A stretch of DNA of 64,000 nt, from the NCBI RefSeq assembly GCF_048898065.1, contig NZ_JBLWFI010000001.1, positions 1,914,155 to 1,978,154 on the forward strand. The letters are read 5' to 3'. Made by a program: the position numbers and the translations under genes. The number at the start of each line of letters is the position of its first letter. Positions within the stretch are counted from its first letter, which is position 1. The notes beneath the pieces were generated by a model. That model did not search any database. It had not been told where the DNA came from and worked only from the letters and a program-made list of their open reading frames with translations. The DNA comes from Tepidibacillus_B infernus. GTDB lineage: Bacteria; Bacillota; Bacilli; Tepidibacillales; Tepidibacillaceae. Positions 18,553 through 27,384 of this stretch are shown here, piece by piece.

Positions 18553-19737
18553 TTATTTCTTTAAATAATTCCATGGATTGACAGCCTGTTTATTTTTCTG
18601 AACCTCAAAATGTAAATGTGGACCAGTAGAACGTCCAGTAGAACCAACTTCAGCAATTTTTTCTCCTTTTTTCACTTCTTGACCTACTTTTACTTTAATT
18701 CCACCATTTCGTATGTGTCCATACAACGTCCAAATACCACTCCCATGATCAATCATCACTGTATTACCGTAACCACTCACATAAGTAGCAAGGATAACAA
18801 CCCCATCATCTGCTGCAACAATATCTATTCCTTGTGGAGCACCGATGTCAATTCCATCGTGACCAGTCTTTTTACCAGTTATAGGATGGATTCTCAAGCC
18901 AAAATCTGAAGTAATTCTAGTACTAGCAGGTAATGGCCAAGCAAACTTCCCACCACTATATTTAATATTTAATTTATTTTTTTCCCTTAATAAAGCAGCC
19001 TCTTTTTCAGCTAATTCTTTTACTAGATTTTGTTCTTCTTCTTTAAATTCAGCTAATTCTTGTGCCTGTTGGTTGAGTGAGGCAATTTTCACCTTTCTTT
19101 CTTCTTTCTTAGCAACTAATGTTTTTCTTAAATTCTCGGTTTCTCCAAATAACTGTTCCAATCTGGCTAATGAACGTTCAATCTCTTTTTTCTTCTCCAC
19201 GATTGTGTTACGGTCTTTAATATTTTCTTCTAGTATTTTTTTATCTGAATCTACTATTTTTTGTAGGATATTAAATCTTTGTAAGAAATCTGAAAAACTT
19301 GTAGCCCCTAAAAAAACATCAAGGTAATCAACATCTCTATTACGTGCCATCAATCGCACCCTTGTTCTTAATAGATCGTCCCGTTCTTCTACTCTTTTTT
19401 CTGCTAACTCTAATTGATTAGCAGCTTCCTTTGCTTGAGTGGTCACTTTTTCAATTTGACCTTCTAATGTAAAAATTTTATTTTCTGTTTCGTTAATTTG
19501 TGTCTCTAAGGAAACAAGCTCTTTTTGAATGCTTTTTTTTGTTGAATTAATTTGCTTTAGTTGCATGTCAATGTTTCTTGCTTTATTTGCAGCCTCTTTC
19601 TTTTTTAGCTGAATTTGTTGGATCTGCTTGTCCAATTGCTGCGATTTGCTCACGGCTTTAGTTTCAATCATTGGGAAACTGATAGAAAAAAATAAACTTA
19701 GTGTTAGAACCAATGACAGCCATCGTCTTTTATCCAT
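18553..19737 (-). CDS. M23 peptidase with coiled coil (EnvC-like, FtsEX partner)
   Basis: A 394-residue secreted protein with signal peptide (residues 1-28), a long coiled coil (about 30-260) and a C-terminal LytM/M23 domain (about 270-394). The zinc ligands are present: HxxxD in GHDGIDIG, and HLH in GPHLHFEV. It is therefore probably an active DD-endopeptidase, unlike the degenerate E. coli EnvC. The gene directly follows ftsX, so FtsEX probably controls it by a conformational switch through the coiled coil, as known for EnvC, PcsB and CwlO. Confidence 0.85.
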   Translation of the reverse strand: MDKRRWLSLVLTLSLFFSISFPMIETKAVSKSQQLDKQIQQIQLKKKEAANKARNIDMQLKQINSTKKSIQKELVSLETQINETENKIFTLEGQIEKVTTQAKEAANQLELAEKRVEERDDLLRTRVRLMARNRDVDYLDVFLGATSFSDFLQRFNILQKIVDSDKKILEENIKDRNTIVEKKKEIERSLARLEQLFGETENLRKTLVAKKEERKVKIASLNQQAQELAEFKEEEQNLVKELAEKEAALLREKNKLNIKYSGGKFAWPLPASTRITSDFGLRIHPITGKKTGHDGIDIGAPQGIDIVAADDGVVILATYVSGYGNTVMIDHGSGIWTLYGHIRNGGIKVKVGQEVKKGEKIAEVGSTGRSTGPHLHFEVQKNKQAVNPWNYLKK

Positions 19738-19808
19738 CTATTTTTTCTCCTTCCTCTCCCATTTTTCATTCTTCGTTTTCAATTCTCAATTCTCAATTCT
19801 AAAAATCC

Positions 19809-20696
19809 TTAAATTTTTAGGAATCGCCGCACTGACATCATACTTCCCCAAATTCCAATAAATGCCCCGATTACAACTAAGATTAGTGAAATTTGATAAG
19901 TTAATGGATATACTGGTAAAAACTTAAAGAATAAAAATGATAGATTCACTTTGTCTAATAGAGTGCGGTAACCTATGTATAAAAGAATAATTGGGCCAAT
20001 CGAACCTAAAACCCCTAGTAAAAATCCTTCAACAAAAAATGGCCAGCGTATAAACCAATTTGTTGCTCCAACGAGCTTCATAATCTGAATTTCTCTTCTT
20101 CTGGCGTAAATCGTAATTTTGATCGTATTCGAAATTAAGAACATTGCTGTAAAGGCTAAACCAAGCGTAAAGGCCAAGCCAATGTTTCTCACCCATTTTG
20201 TGACAGCAAATAGTTTCTCAACAGTAGCTTTTCCATAATCTACATTAGAAACCATTTGAATTTTTGCAATTTTTTCTGCAACCTGTCCAGTGGTCTCGGG
20301 ATTAAATGCACGAACTTGAAAACTATCATATAGCGAATTTTCTTCATCAAAGCCTTCTAATAGATAGGCATCTTTCCCTAAACGTTCTTTTAGTTGTTTT
20401 AAAAGTTCTTCTTTGGAAATGAAAGTAACGGATTTAACCCCATCCATATTACGTATCTCGTTTTCAATTTCCTTAATTTGTGCATCTTTTGCATTTAGGT
20501 CTAATTCGACAGTAATTTCAACCTGGTCTTCAATAATCTTTGTCATATAATTCACATTCATAGCAAGTAAAAGAAAGACACCTAATATGAGAAGGGTAAT
20601 GGCTACCGCACTTACTGATGCAAAGGTCATCCAACCATTTCTGCCAATATTTCGAAAGCCTTCTTTTATATGTCGTCCTACTGTATTAAGATTCAT
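19809..20696 (-). CDS. ftsX: Cell-division ABC permease FtsX
   Basis: A 295-residue protein with four membrane helices: one near residues 22-44, then three in the C-terminal 130 residues. The extracellular domain between (about 45-165) is the usual FtsX loop that contacts a peptidoglycan hydrolase. The ATG at 20696 follows GAGGTGA at 9 nt and removes an 18-residue non-conserved extension. Its start overlaps the ftsE end by 11 nt. Confidence 0.93.
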   Translation of the reverse strand: MNLNTVGRHIKEGFRNIGRNGWMTFASVSAVAITLLILGVFLLLAMNVNYMTKIIEDQVEITVELDLNAKDAQIKEIENEIRNMDGVKSVTFISKEELLKQLKERLGKDAYLLEGFDEENSLYDSFQVRAFNPETTGQVAEKIAKIQMVSNVDYGKATVEKLFAVTKWVRNIGLAFTLGLAFTAMFLISNTIKITIYARRREIQIMKLVGATNWFIRWPFFVEGFLLGVLGSIGPIILLYIGYRTLLDKVNLSFLFFKFLPVYPLTYQISLILVVIGAFIGIWGSMMSVRRFLKI

Positions 20697-21372
20697 AGCC
20701 GTATTCACCTCGCTGCTGATCCCTAACAACACTTCCATTCTCGATCGCAATAACCCGTTTTCTCAACTTATTCACGATCTCTTTATTATGCGTTGCCATC
20801 ACAATCGTTGTTCCTCGGAAATTGATTTTTTCAAATAGGTCCATAATTTCCCATGAAGTATCAGGGTCAAGATTACCTGTTGGTTCATCAGCAATAATCA
20901 CGGAAGGGCTATTTACCAATGCTCTTGCCAATGCAACTCGTTGTTGTTCCCCACCTGATAATTGATTTGGCATAGCATTCATTTTTTCTTTTAAACCAAC
21001 TAATTCAAGAACTTCAGGCACCCGTTTACGAATCAGTTTTTTTGGCGCCTCAATAACTTCCATTGCAAAAGATACATTTTCATATGCCGTTAAATTGGGT
21101 AACAAGCGATAATCTTGAAATACAACACCAATATTACGACGAATTTGCGGAATTTGTCGTTCTTTTAATTTTTCAACATTAAATCCATTTAAAAAAATTT
21201 GACCTTTCGTTGGGCGTTCTTCTCGATACATCAATTTAATAAATGTCGATTTACCGGCACCACTAGGGCCAACAACATATACAAATTCACCTTTGTTAAT
21301 CTTAATATTTATAGCTTGTAAGGCATTAACACCATTCGGATATGTTTTCCAAACATCAAACATTTCTATCAT
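20686..21372 (-). CDS. ftsE: Cell-division ATP-binding protein FtsE
   Basis: A 228-residue ABC ATPase with Walker A GPSGAGKST, Q-loop FQDYRLL, signature LSGGEQQRVALARAL and Walker B IIADEPTGNLDP. It powers FtsX and through it the adjacent cell-wall hydrolase; in B. subtilis FtsEX acts on CwlO in elongation and on the timing of sporulation. The start is ATG in a normal context. I could not find a convincing promoter in the 280 nt upstream. Confidence 0.96.
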   Translation of the reverse strand: MIEMFDVWKTYPNGVNALQAINIKINKGEFVYVVGPSGAGKSTFIKLMYREERPTKGQIFLNGFNVEKLKERQIPQIRRNIGVVFQDYRLLPNLTAYENVSFAMEVIEAPKKLIRKRVPEVLELVGLKEKMNAMPNQLSGGEQQRVALARALVNSPSVIIADEPTGNLDPDTSWEIMDLFEKINFRGTTIVMATHNKEIVNKLRKRVIAIENGSVVRDQQRGEYGYES

Positions 21373-21653
21373 AGTTTCACTTCTCTTCCTTATAATCTTA
21401 GATGGTGAAATTCATAAGTGGATTTTTATTCTTTTCGACATATCTCCAAAAAATCCTTTAAAAATTTTCAAGAAATATATGCTTTCCCACCCTCATTTTT
21501 CCATTAGCGACACTTTTCTAGTATTTATCTCATTATCTTTGTGAGAAAAAGTATTTCCCGGGAAAAAAATGACGAAAAAAGTAAATATGTACAATAACCT
21601 AACACTCACAAATAACGCTACTGGATTCATCAAAGTTTCTGGCAACTTTAGAC
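21373..21653. other. Intergenic region upstream of ftsE
   Basis: About 280 nt, AT-rich, without a gene. It should hold the ftsE promoter on the minus strand, but no -35/-10 pair stands out. Short plus-strand ORFs here lack ribosome-binding sites. Confidence 0.5.
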
Positions 21654-21690
21654 AAAAAAAGACCTCTACATTTTTTACATAGTAGAGATC
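21654..21690 (-). terminator. Terminator downstream of bioY
   Basis: Arms GACCTCTAC (21661-21669) and GTAGAGATC (21682-21690) pair with one U-G, and seven Ts follow on the minus strand (21654-21660). The mini-element at 21715-21844 lies between this hairpin and the bioY stop, so it probably inserted between gene and terminator. Confidence 0.75.
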
Positions 21691-21714
21691 CTTTTACTAC
21701 ATTAATTATTTAAC

Positions 21715-21844
21715 TTCCCTCCGAAAGAAGTCTCCCACTTCTAAACGTTAAGGTGTGCCAACACCAGTGAAAGTGGGAGATGAATTTCGGTTATGCGTAG
21801 CCTAAAGTTGTCTTTTTTTGCTATGATATTAGCGGGTAGTTCAC
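21715..21844 (+). mobile_element. 130-bp IS200/IS605-derived mini-element (no coding capacity)
   Basis: The first about 115 bp are nearly identical to the left end of the IS605-type copy at 47433-47904, and the last 13 bases (GCGGGTAGTTCAC) are identical to that copy's right end. All internal sequence is missing. The left flank is TTTAAC, and the other copy has the same flank, fitting the target type of IS605. The left end folds into a stem TCTCCCACTT/AAGTGGGAGA with an inner GGTGT/ACACC. I infer a non-autonomous element mobilised in trans by a TnpA. Confidence 0.75.
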
Positions 21845-21866
21845 TAGGTTTTCTTTATGCTATTTT

Positions 21867-22427
21867 TTAAACTTCCACCTGTTGGCTTGGTTGAATGATA
21901 GGATAGGATTTTTTCATTTGCATGGCTACAACTGCTGCAACAAACGCTTTAATTAGATCCCCTGGAATAAAAGCAAGGTTAGAAATAAGCGCTTCGTATA
22001 TATTCAACTTGGCCACGACAGCTAAATAAGGAATCCCAATCGCATAAACGATGAGAATACCACCAATGACATGAAAAAGAGTCAACTTCCAAACCTTAAG
22101 ATTTTGCCATGAACGCTCTACTAATAAACCTATGACAAACGCTGCAATTGGCCAACTTAAAACATATCCACCTGTTGGGCCAAGCAAAACAGATATACCT
22201 CCACTTCCACCAGACAAGACTGGTGCTCCTACCGCTGCTAAAAGAACAAGAACGAGCATACTTAAACCACCTCGTTTAGCTCCTAATACTGATCCTGCCA
22301 ACATCACGCCTAAGGTTTGCGCAGTAATCGGTACAGGTATAAATGCAAGTGGTATCGCTGGTAAATAACCAAGTACGGCAACGACCGCAGTAAATAATGC
22401 TACATACATCATCTCTTTTAATTTCAT
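21867..22427 (-). CDS. bioY: Biotin ECF transporter S component
   Basis: A 186-residue membrane protein with six predicted helices and the BioY-type stretches TAQTLGVMLAGSVLGAKRGG and GGSGGISVLLGPTGGYVLSW. It binds biotin and works with EcfA/EcfT modules encoded elsewhere. It is a single gene with its own promoter, BirA operator and terminator. That makes the function secure in spite of the short length. Confidence 0.95.
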   Translation of the reverse strand: MKLKEMMYVALFTAVVAVLGYLPAIPLAFIPVPITAQTLGVMLAGSVLGAKRGGLSMLVLVLLAAVGAPVLSGGSGGISVLLGPTGGYVLSWPIAAFVIGLLVERSWQNLKVWKLTLFHVIGGILIVYAIGIPYLAVVAKLNIYEALISNLAFIPGDLIKAFVAAVVAMQMKKSYPIIQPSQQVEV

Positions 22428-22494
22428 CTTTCGTCCCTACCTTCACATCTAATTATCATTAATTGTTTCTAAAAATTTGGAAATCTTTAACTCT

Positions 22495-22523
22495 AGCATA
22501 AAGGTAGGTTCATTATTTGTCAA
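22495..22523 (-). promoter_or_regulatory. bioY promoter
   Basis: On the minus strand TTGACA (22518-22523), a 17-nt spacer and TATGCT (22495-22500), about 70 nt before the bioY ATG. The -35 lies inside one half of the BirA operator. Confidence 0.75.
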
Positions 22524-22548
22524 CTTAATTTTTATCAATAGTTAACAT
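22517..22548. promoter_or_regulatory. BirA operator of bioY
   Basis: Half-sites TTGTCAAC (22517-22524) and GTTAACAT (22541-22548) separated by 16 nt, the arrangement of Firmicute BirA operators. One half covers the -35, so biotinoyl-AMP-bound BirA would repress when biotin is plentiful. Confidence 0.7.
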
Positions 22549-22606
22549 TTAATTTTTTAAAGAACAACTTGGCTTATGCCAAGCGTTGCACTTATACTTT
22601 CCTAAA

Positions 22607-24509
22607 ATCGGGTAGGAGGCTGGCCATTATTTGACCAGCCGACCTCCCACAGCACCGTACGTACCGTTCGGTATACGGCGCTTCCAAAGTTTACACGTCA
22701 CTTCGCAGAATAACACTCACTAAAACTAAGATATCCAACCCGCTTAAATCGCTCGTTAGATAGGGCTTTTGTCAAGATAGGGCTATGAGCAGTACGCCAA
22801 TAGCCTTTTCTTGTATTCGCCCACATCCACGCTTGCTCCTCACTCACGCCTGCCTTCTTGAGGTTTTCAAAGCGTGTCCGGATTCGTTTCCATCGTTTCC
22901 AGGTCACCATTCGTATGCGACTTCTCAGCCACTCGTCTAAACTACTGACCAGATTCTTTGCATCCGCCAGTTTGAAGTAATTTGTCCAGCCTCGCACTAC
23001 TTGATTGAGTTTGGTTCTTCGTTCTTCGATTCCCATTCCATTGCTGCGCCCAGTAACTTCTCGGATTTTGTCCTTAAGTTTCTGAATGCTTTTAGGATGG
23101 ATTCTTAAACGCCCTTCTCCTCTGTAGATGTAGAAACTATATCCCAGATACTTGACGTAATTTACATGCGATACCTTCGTTTTCTCCCTGTTAACTCTCA
23201 GGAATAACCTTCCCTCAATATACGGGAGGATGTGGTCGAGCGTTCGCTTTGCCGCTTTCTTGCTTTTGCAGAAAATCATCATGTCATCTGCATAGCGTAC
23301 AAAGCGGTGTCCCCGCTTTTCCAGCTCGTGGTCGCATTCGTTGAGCATAATGTTGCCAAGTAAGGGGCTTAGAGGGCCACCCTGTGGTACCCCCTCTGGA
23401 CTTTCTTCAAACATCCCGCCATCCATAACTCCTGCTTTCAGGAATTTATGGATTAGCGATATGACCCGCCCATCTTTTATCGTCTCCGACAATATCTGAA
23501 TCAGCTTGCTTTGGTTTACCGTATCGAAATACTTTTCCAAGTCCATATCGACTACGTATTTATAACCGTCTGTAATATGAGCTTGGCATCTCCGCAGGGC
23601 ATCATGTGCGCTTCGGTTCGGTCGGAAACCGTAGCTGTTGTCTGAAAACTGCTTCTCGAAAATGGGTGACAGCACTTGAGTTATCGCTTGTTGGATTAAC
23701 CTGTCCACGACGGTCGGTATTCCTAGTTTTCTGGTCTGTCCGTTCTCTTTGGGTATCTCAACCCGCCGCACGGGTTTTGGACGGTATTTTCCGTCCCAGA
23801 GGGATTTCAGGAGTTCGTCCTTATGTTCTTTCAGGAAGGGTAGAAGTTCATCCACCTGCATGCCGTCAATTCCACCTGCACCTTTATTCCTTTTCACTTG
23901 TTTATAGGCTCGATTGAGGTTTTCGGCGCTGAGGATTTTCTCCATCAGTCTCTCTGTCTGCTTGTTTGTGTTGGTGTTGTCGGTTTCGGTCATCTTTGGT
24001 GGCGCGCACACTTCTGCATACTCTCTCTGTTCCGCAGATACCCTTTGCAGATAGTCTTCCAATTGAAGTTGTCTGTGTTTTGAATTACCACTTTCAGTAA
24101 CTTTCATTGACCCACACCTCCTTTGGTTCGGCCCTTCCTTCGGTGTCTAGAACACCTCTGTATTATGGCTTCGGCTGACTCCTCACGACAAATCTTGTTT
24201 CAACCGGGTTTCATACTCCGTTTCCACCCGTCCGTGAGGCCTCCCACGGTAAGACGATTCACTTTCGTTCCATGTACCCGCAACATTTACGCTGACGTGT
24301 CCGTGTAGCTTTTGGGCTTTGACTTGTCAAGCAGTCTTACCCCACGTTTTGCGCCTAATATTGTTCGTGTTCCTCGGGTCAGAACTTTGCCGCCGGCTTC
24401 CTTCAGATTCCACCTCGCGATGGACACCCTTGCCTTAAGCTAATGGTTGGTCGCTACATACCCCCATAGCGGACTTTCACCGCCTAGTTAATCGCCATGC
24501 GTGGCGCAC
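22607..24509 (-). mobile_element. Group IIC intron
   Basis: A complete intron of about 1.9 kb on the minus strand. It begins GTGCGCC at 24509 and ends CTACCCGAT at 22607. Domain V is visible at about 22652-22681 (arms GCGCCGTAT and ACGTACGGTGC around a GAAC loop), followed by a domain VI hairpin at 22607-22649. The RT gene lies in domain IV. The 5' exon is the argH terminator hairpin, the known target of class C introns. Boundaries are inferred from conserved ends and could be off by a few bases. Confidence 0.88.
22698..24107 (-). CDS. ltrA: Group IIC intron reverse transcriptase/maturase
   Basis: A 469-residue RT. Fingers-palm blocks include YRPKPVRRVEIPK, LGIPTVVDRLIQQA, YGFRPNRSAHDA and the catalytic RYADDMMIF. 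The maturase/thumb (X) domain follows (about residues 330-410), with a C-terminal group-II-maturase tail WRTAHSPILTKALSN. There is no HNH endonuclease, typical of class C. The protein should splice the intron and copy it at new terminator sites. A strong AAGGAGGTG precedes the ATG. The gene looks intact. Confidence 0.95.
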   Translation of the reverse strand: MKVTESGNSKHRQLQLEDYLQRVSAEQREYAEVCAPPKMTETDNTNTNKQTERLMEKILSAENLNRAYKQVKRNKGAGGIDGMQVDELLPFLKEHKDELLKSLWDGKYRPKPVRRVEIPKENGQTRKLGIPTVVDRLIQQAITQVLSPIFEKQFSDNSYGFRPNRSAHDALRRCQAHITDGYKYVVDMDLEKYFDTVNQSKLIQILSETIKDGRVISLIHKFLKAGVMDGGMFEESPEGVPQGGPLSPLLGNIMLNECDHELEKRGHRFVRYADDMMIFCKSKKAAKRTLDHILPYIEGRLFLRVNREKTKVSHVNYVKYLGYSFYIYRGEGRLRIHPKSIQKLKDKIREVTGRSNGMGIEERRTKLNQVVRGWTNYFKLADAKNLVSSLDEWLRSRIRMVTWKRWKRIRTRFENLKKAGVSEEQAWMWANTRKGYWRTAHSPILTKALSNERFKRVGYLSFSECYSAK

Positions 24510-24553
24510 GTGAAAAAGGACTGTTCCTCCACAGGAATAACAGTCCTTTTTCT
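24510..24553 (-). terminator. argH terminator, disrupted 3' by the intron
   Basis: Minus-strand hairpin AAAAAGGACTGTT / AACAGTCCTTTTT with a short loop, ending TTTTTCAC directly at the intron 5' end. It lies about 35 nt after the argH stop and still keeps a U-run of five. Confidence 0.85.
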
Positions 24554-24584
24554 AAAAATAAAAATATAATTGCAATTGTACAAT

Positions 24585-25982
24585 TTAGCTAAAGAATCCT
24601 TGTAAATCTTGTAATTTTGTTTTTGCCTCTTCGATTTGAACAAAAACCGATTCCTTTGCTGTGCCACCATATGATGATCTTGCATTCACCACTTGCTCTG
24701 GTTGTAATTTTTCGTAAATGTCCTTTTCTACTTGATCTGAGAAAGCATGATACTCTTCTATGGTTAAATCAAGTAGATATTTCTTTTGTTCAATACAATA
24801 GAGTACGGTTTTACCCACGATCTCATGTGCTTGACGAAATGGAATTCCCTTTGTTACAAGATAATCAGCATAATCTGTCGCATTAGAAAAGTCCTCTTTC
24901 ACCGACTTCGCCATTTTTTCCTGATTTACCTTCATCGTTTCAACCATAGGTTTCATTAAAGCAAGTGCCCCATCTAAGGTTTGAACCGTATCAAACATTC
25001 CTTCCTTGTCTTCTTGCATATCCTTGTTATAGGTTAAAGGCAGTCCCTTTAATGTGGTTAGCAAGGAAATCAGGTGCCCATATACTCTTCCTGTTTTCCC
25101 ACGTACCAATTCGGCTACATCTGGATTTTTCTTTTGTGGCATAATGCTACTTCCCGTACAGAAGGCATCATCAAGTTCTACAAACTGAAACTCTTGGCTA
25201 GACCACAAAATCAATTCTTCAGAAAGTCTAGATAGATGCATCATCATTAAGGAAGCATGACTTAAAAATTCAACGATATAATCCCGATCACTTACAGCAT
25301 CCATACTATTTGCATAAATACCTTGAAAATCAAGCAGATCTGCTACTTGCTTTCGATCGATAGGGAAGGTGGTTCCAGCTAACGCCCCTGCTCCTAAAGG
25401 CATTAAATCGATTCGCTTCCAACTATCTTGAAGCCGTTCTAAATCCCTCAAAAACATCGAAACATAGGCCATTAAATGATGGGAAAATAGAATCGGTTGG
25501 GCTCTTTGCAAATGGGTATAGCCAGGTAAAATAACATCAATATTTTCCTCCGCTTTTTGAATAAATCCTTCAATCAACTCTGCTAGTCTTATACCAAGCT
25601 GTTTAACCCATTTCTTTAAGTAAAGATGCATATCTAAAGCAACTTGGTCATTGCGACTTCTTGCCGTATGAAGCTTTCCACCAACAGGACCAATCTTTTC
25701 AATCAACCGTTTTTCGATATTCATATGAATATCTTCAAGGGCAATTGAAAATTCAAATTGCCCTTCTTCAATTTCCTTTTTAATCTCTTTTAAACCACGG
25801 ATGATAAGATCCATCTCTTCTACTGTAATAATGCCTTGTGTTGCTAGCATGGTGGCATGAGCGATACTTCCTTGAATATCCTCATCTGCTAACTTATAAT
25901 CAAAGCCAATCGAAGCTGTATATTCTTCAACTAAATGGTTTGTCGATTTGGTAAAACGTCCACCCCATGCTTTTTTACTCAT
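24585..25982 (-). CDS. argH: Argininosuccinate lyase
   Basis: A 465-residue fumarase/aspartase-superfamily enzyme that splits argininosuccinate into arginine and fumarate. The signature loop GSSIMPQKKNPDVAEL is present, as are ARSRNDQVALD and TLDGALALMKP. The ATG at 25982 (MSKKAWGGRF) has an AGGGGG site; upstream in-frame Met codons would add 39 residues not found in the family. Its start overlaps the argG stop by 8 nt. Confidence 0.97.
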   Translation of the reverse strand: MSKKAWGGRFTKSTNHLVEEYTASIGFDYKLADEDIQGSIAHATMLATQGIITVEEMDLIIRGLKEIKKEIEEGQFEFSIALEDIHMNIEKRLIEKIGPVGGKLHTARSRNDQVALDMHLYLKKWVKQLGIRLAELIEGFIQKAEENIDVILPGYTHLQRAQPILFSHHLMAYVSMFLRDLERLQDSWKRIDLMPLGAGALAGTTFPIDRKQVADLLDFQGIYANSMDAVSDRDYIVEFLSHASLMMMHLSRLSEELILWSSQEFQFVELDDAFCTGSSIMPQKKNPDVAELVRGKTGRVYGHLISLLTTLKGLPLTYNKDMQEDKEGMFDTVQTLDGALALMKPMVETMKVNQEKMAKSVKEDFSNATDYADYLVTKGIPFRQAHEIVGKTVLYCIEQKKYLLDLTIEEYHAFSDQVEKDIYEKLQPEQVVNARSSYGGTAKESVFVQIEEAKTKLQDLQGFFS

Positions 25983-27183
25983 TCTCTTTCCCCCTGTGAA
26001 CCTTTGCAAATACTTTTGTTGGTAAACCAAATAAGGTGATAAAACCAACAGCTGCTTCATGGTTGAATTGGTCATCGGCATTATATGTTGCCAATTCATA
26101 GGAATATAGAGACTCTTCAGAACTACGGCCTACGACGGTTGCGTGGCCTTTAAATAGTTTCACTCTTACTTTACCTGTTACCATCTCTTGGGTAGAATCA
26201 ATGAATACTTTTAAGCTATCCATGAGTGGTGAGAACCATAATCCTTCATAAATCATATCAGCCACTTTTTGCTCAATGATCGGCTTAAAGTGGGCCATTT
26301 CCCTTGGATGAACTAAGCTTTCTAATGCCTGATGGGCAGTAATCAAAACGGTTGCTCCTGGCGTTTCATAAATCTCTCTTGATTTAATCCCGACAAGACG
26401 ATTCTCTACATGGTCAATACGACCCACCCCATGTTTTCCAGCAATTTTATTCAATTGCAAAATAATCTCTTCCATCGGTAGAACTTCTCCATTTAAGGCA
26501 ACAGGCTTCCCTTTTTCAAACACAATCTCTACTTCTTCAGGTTGATCAGGGGCATCATGAATCGATGAAGTGAGTGCATAGGCTTCTTCAGGTGGTGCTA
26601 CCCATGGATCCTCCAAGACACCTGCCTCACAGCTTCTTCCCCACATGTTCATATCAATGCTAAACGGATTTTCTTTTTGAACTGGAATTGGAATCCCATG
26701 TTTTGCCGCATATTGAATTTCTTCATCCCTAGACATTGCCCATTCTCTTACAGGAGCAATGATTTTAAGGTCTGGCGCTAATGCAGTTACTGAGACATCA
26801 AAACGTACTTGGTCGTTTCCTTTCCCTGTACAACCATGAGCAACAGCAACAGCCCCTTCTTCTCTAGCCACCTTGACTAGCCATTTGGCGATCAATGGAC
26901 GAGATAAGGCAGAAACCAAAGGATATTTTCCTTCGTACATGGTATTTGCCTTTAATGCTGGCAAAATAAACTCTTCAGCGAATTCCTTCTTCACATCCAC
27001 TACATAAGATTTAATCGCTCCAACCTTTAAAGCCTTCTCTTGAACAAAATCTAAATCCTTGCCTTCGCCCACATCCATAGCTAAAGCAATAACATCATAA
27101 TTATATTTTTCCTGTAGCCATTTAATCGCCACAGAAGTATCTAAACCACCAGAATAGGCCAAAACTACTTTGTCTTTCGCCAT
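25975..27183 (-). CDS. argG: Argininosuccinate synthase
   Basis: A 402-residue ATP-pyrophosphatase joining citrulline and aspartate. The PP-loop AYSGGLDTS is at residues 9-17, with GCTGKGNDQVRFD and the C-terminal SREIYETPGATVLI conserved. The ATG at 27183 follows AAAGGAAG; a TTG two codons upstream is less likely. An AT-rich perfect palindrome and two repeat elements lie between argF and argG, so argGH may have its own control. Confidence 0.97.
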   Translation of the reverse strand: MAKDKVVLAYSGGLDTSVAIKWLQEKYNYDVIALAMDVGEGKDLDFVQEKALKVGAIKSYVVDVKKEFAEEFILPALKANTMYEGKYPLVSALSRPLIAKWLVKVAREEGAVAVAHGCTGKGNDQVRFDVSVTALAPDLKIIAPVREWAMSRDEEIQYAAKHGIPIPVQKENPFSIDMNMWGRSCEAGVLEDPWVAPPEEAYALTSSIHDAPDQPEEVEIVFEKGKPVALNGEVLPMEEIILQLNKIAGKHGVGRIDHVENRLVGIKSREIYETPGATVLITAHQALESLVHPREMAHFKPIIEQKVADMIYEGLWFSPLMDSLKVFIDSTQEMVTGKVRVKLFKGHATVVGRSSEESLYSYELATYNADDQFNHEAAVGFITLFGLPTKVFAKVHRGKENE

Positions 27184-27219
27184 TAACAAAACTTCCTTTC
27201 ATCTCACTCTTAAAGAGTG

Positions 27220-27265
27220 GTATTATTATACTTTTATATTTATTCATATAAAAGTATAATAATAC
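27220..27265. promoter_or_regulatory. Perfect 20-bp inverted repeat upstream of argG, possible ArgR site
   Basis: Arms 27220-27239 and 27246-27265 are exactly complementary over 20 bp with a 6-nt loop. On the minus strand ATGAATAAATATAAAAG resembles the AhrC/ArgR box CATGAATAAAAATTCAAG, and TATAAT inside the arm could serve as a -10. No U-tract, so not a terminator. Likely an argGH operator/promoter. Confidence 0.5.
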
Positions 27266-27308
27266 AACATAGACAAAAAATAAAGACCTAAATCATTTTT
27301 ATTTTAAA

Positions 27309-27363
27309 GAATTGTGTGTTGCATAAGAGGCGGACAACGGAGCAGCATTGCAATACACAATTC
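27309..27363. repeat. Palindromic repeat family, short copy D1
   Basis: 15-bp terminal arms (GAATTGTGTGTTGCA and TGCAATACACAATTC, one mismatch) around a shortened core that, on the minus strand, reads GCTCCGTTGTCCG. It is a deletion derivative of the family seen at 27385, 55191, 56033 and 58870. Confidence 0.7.
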
Positions 27364-27384
27364 ACCTCTTAATAAAGTCACTGT

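Noticed and set aside
22565..22595. Further copy of the palindromic repeat family beside the intron 3' end
   Set aside because: Only TTGGC/GCCAA and a GCTTATG-like piece are shared; the core is absent.
23606..24308. Plus-strand ORFs of 60-103 codons in the intron
   Set aside because: Antisense shadows of the RT gene and structured intron RNA.
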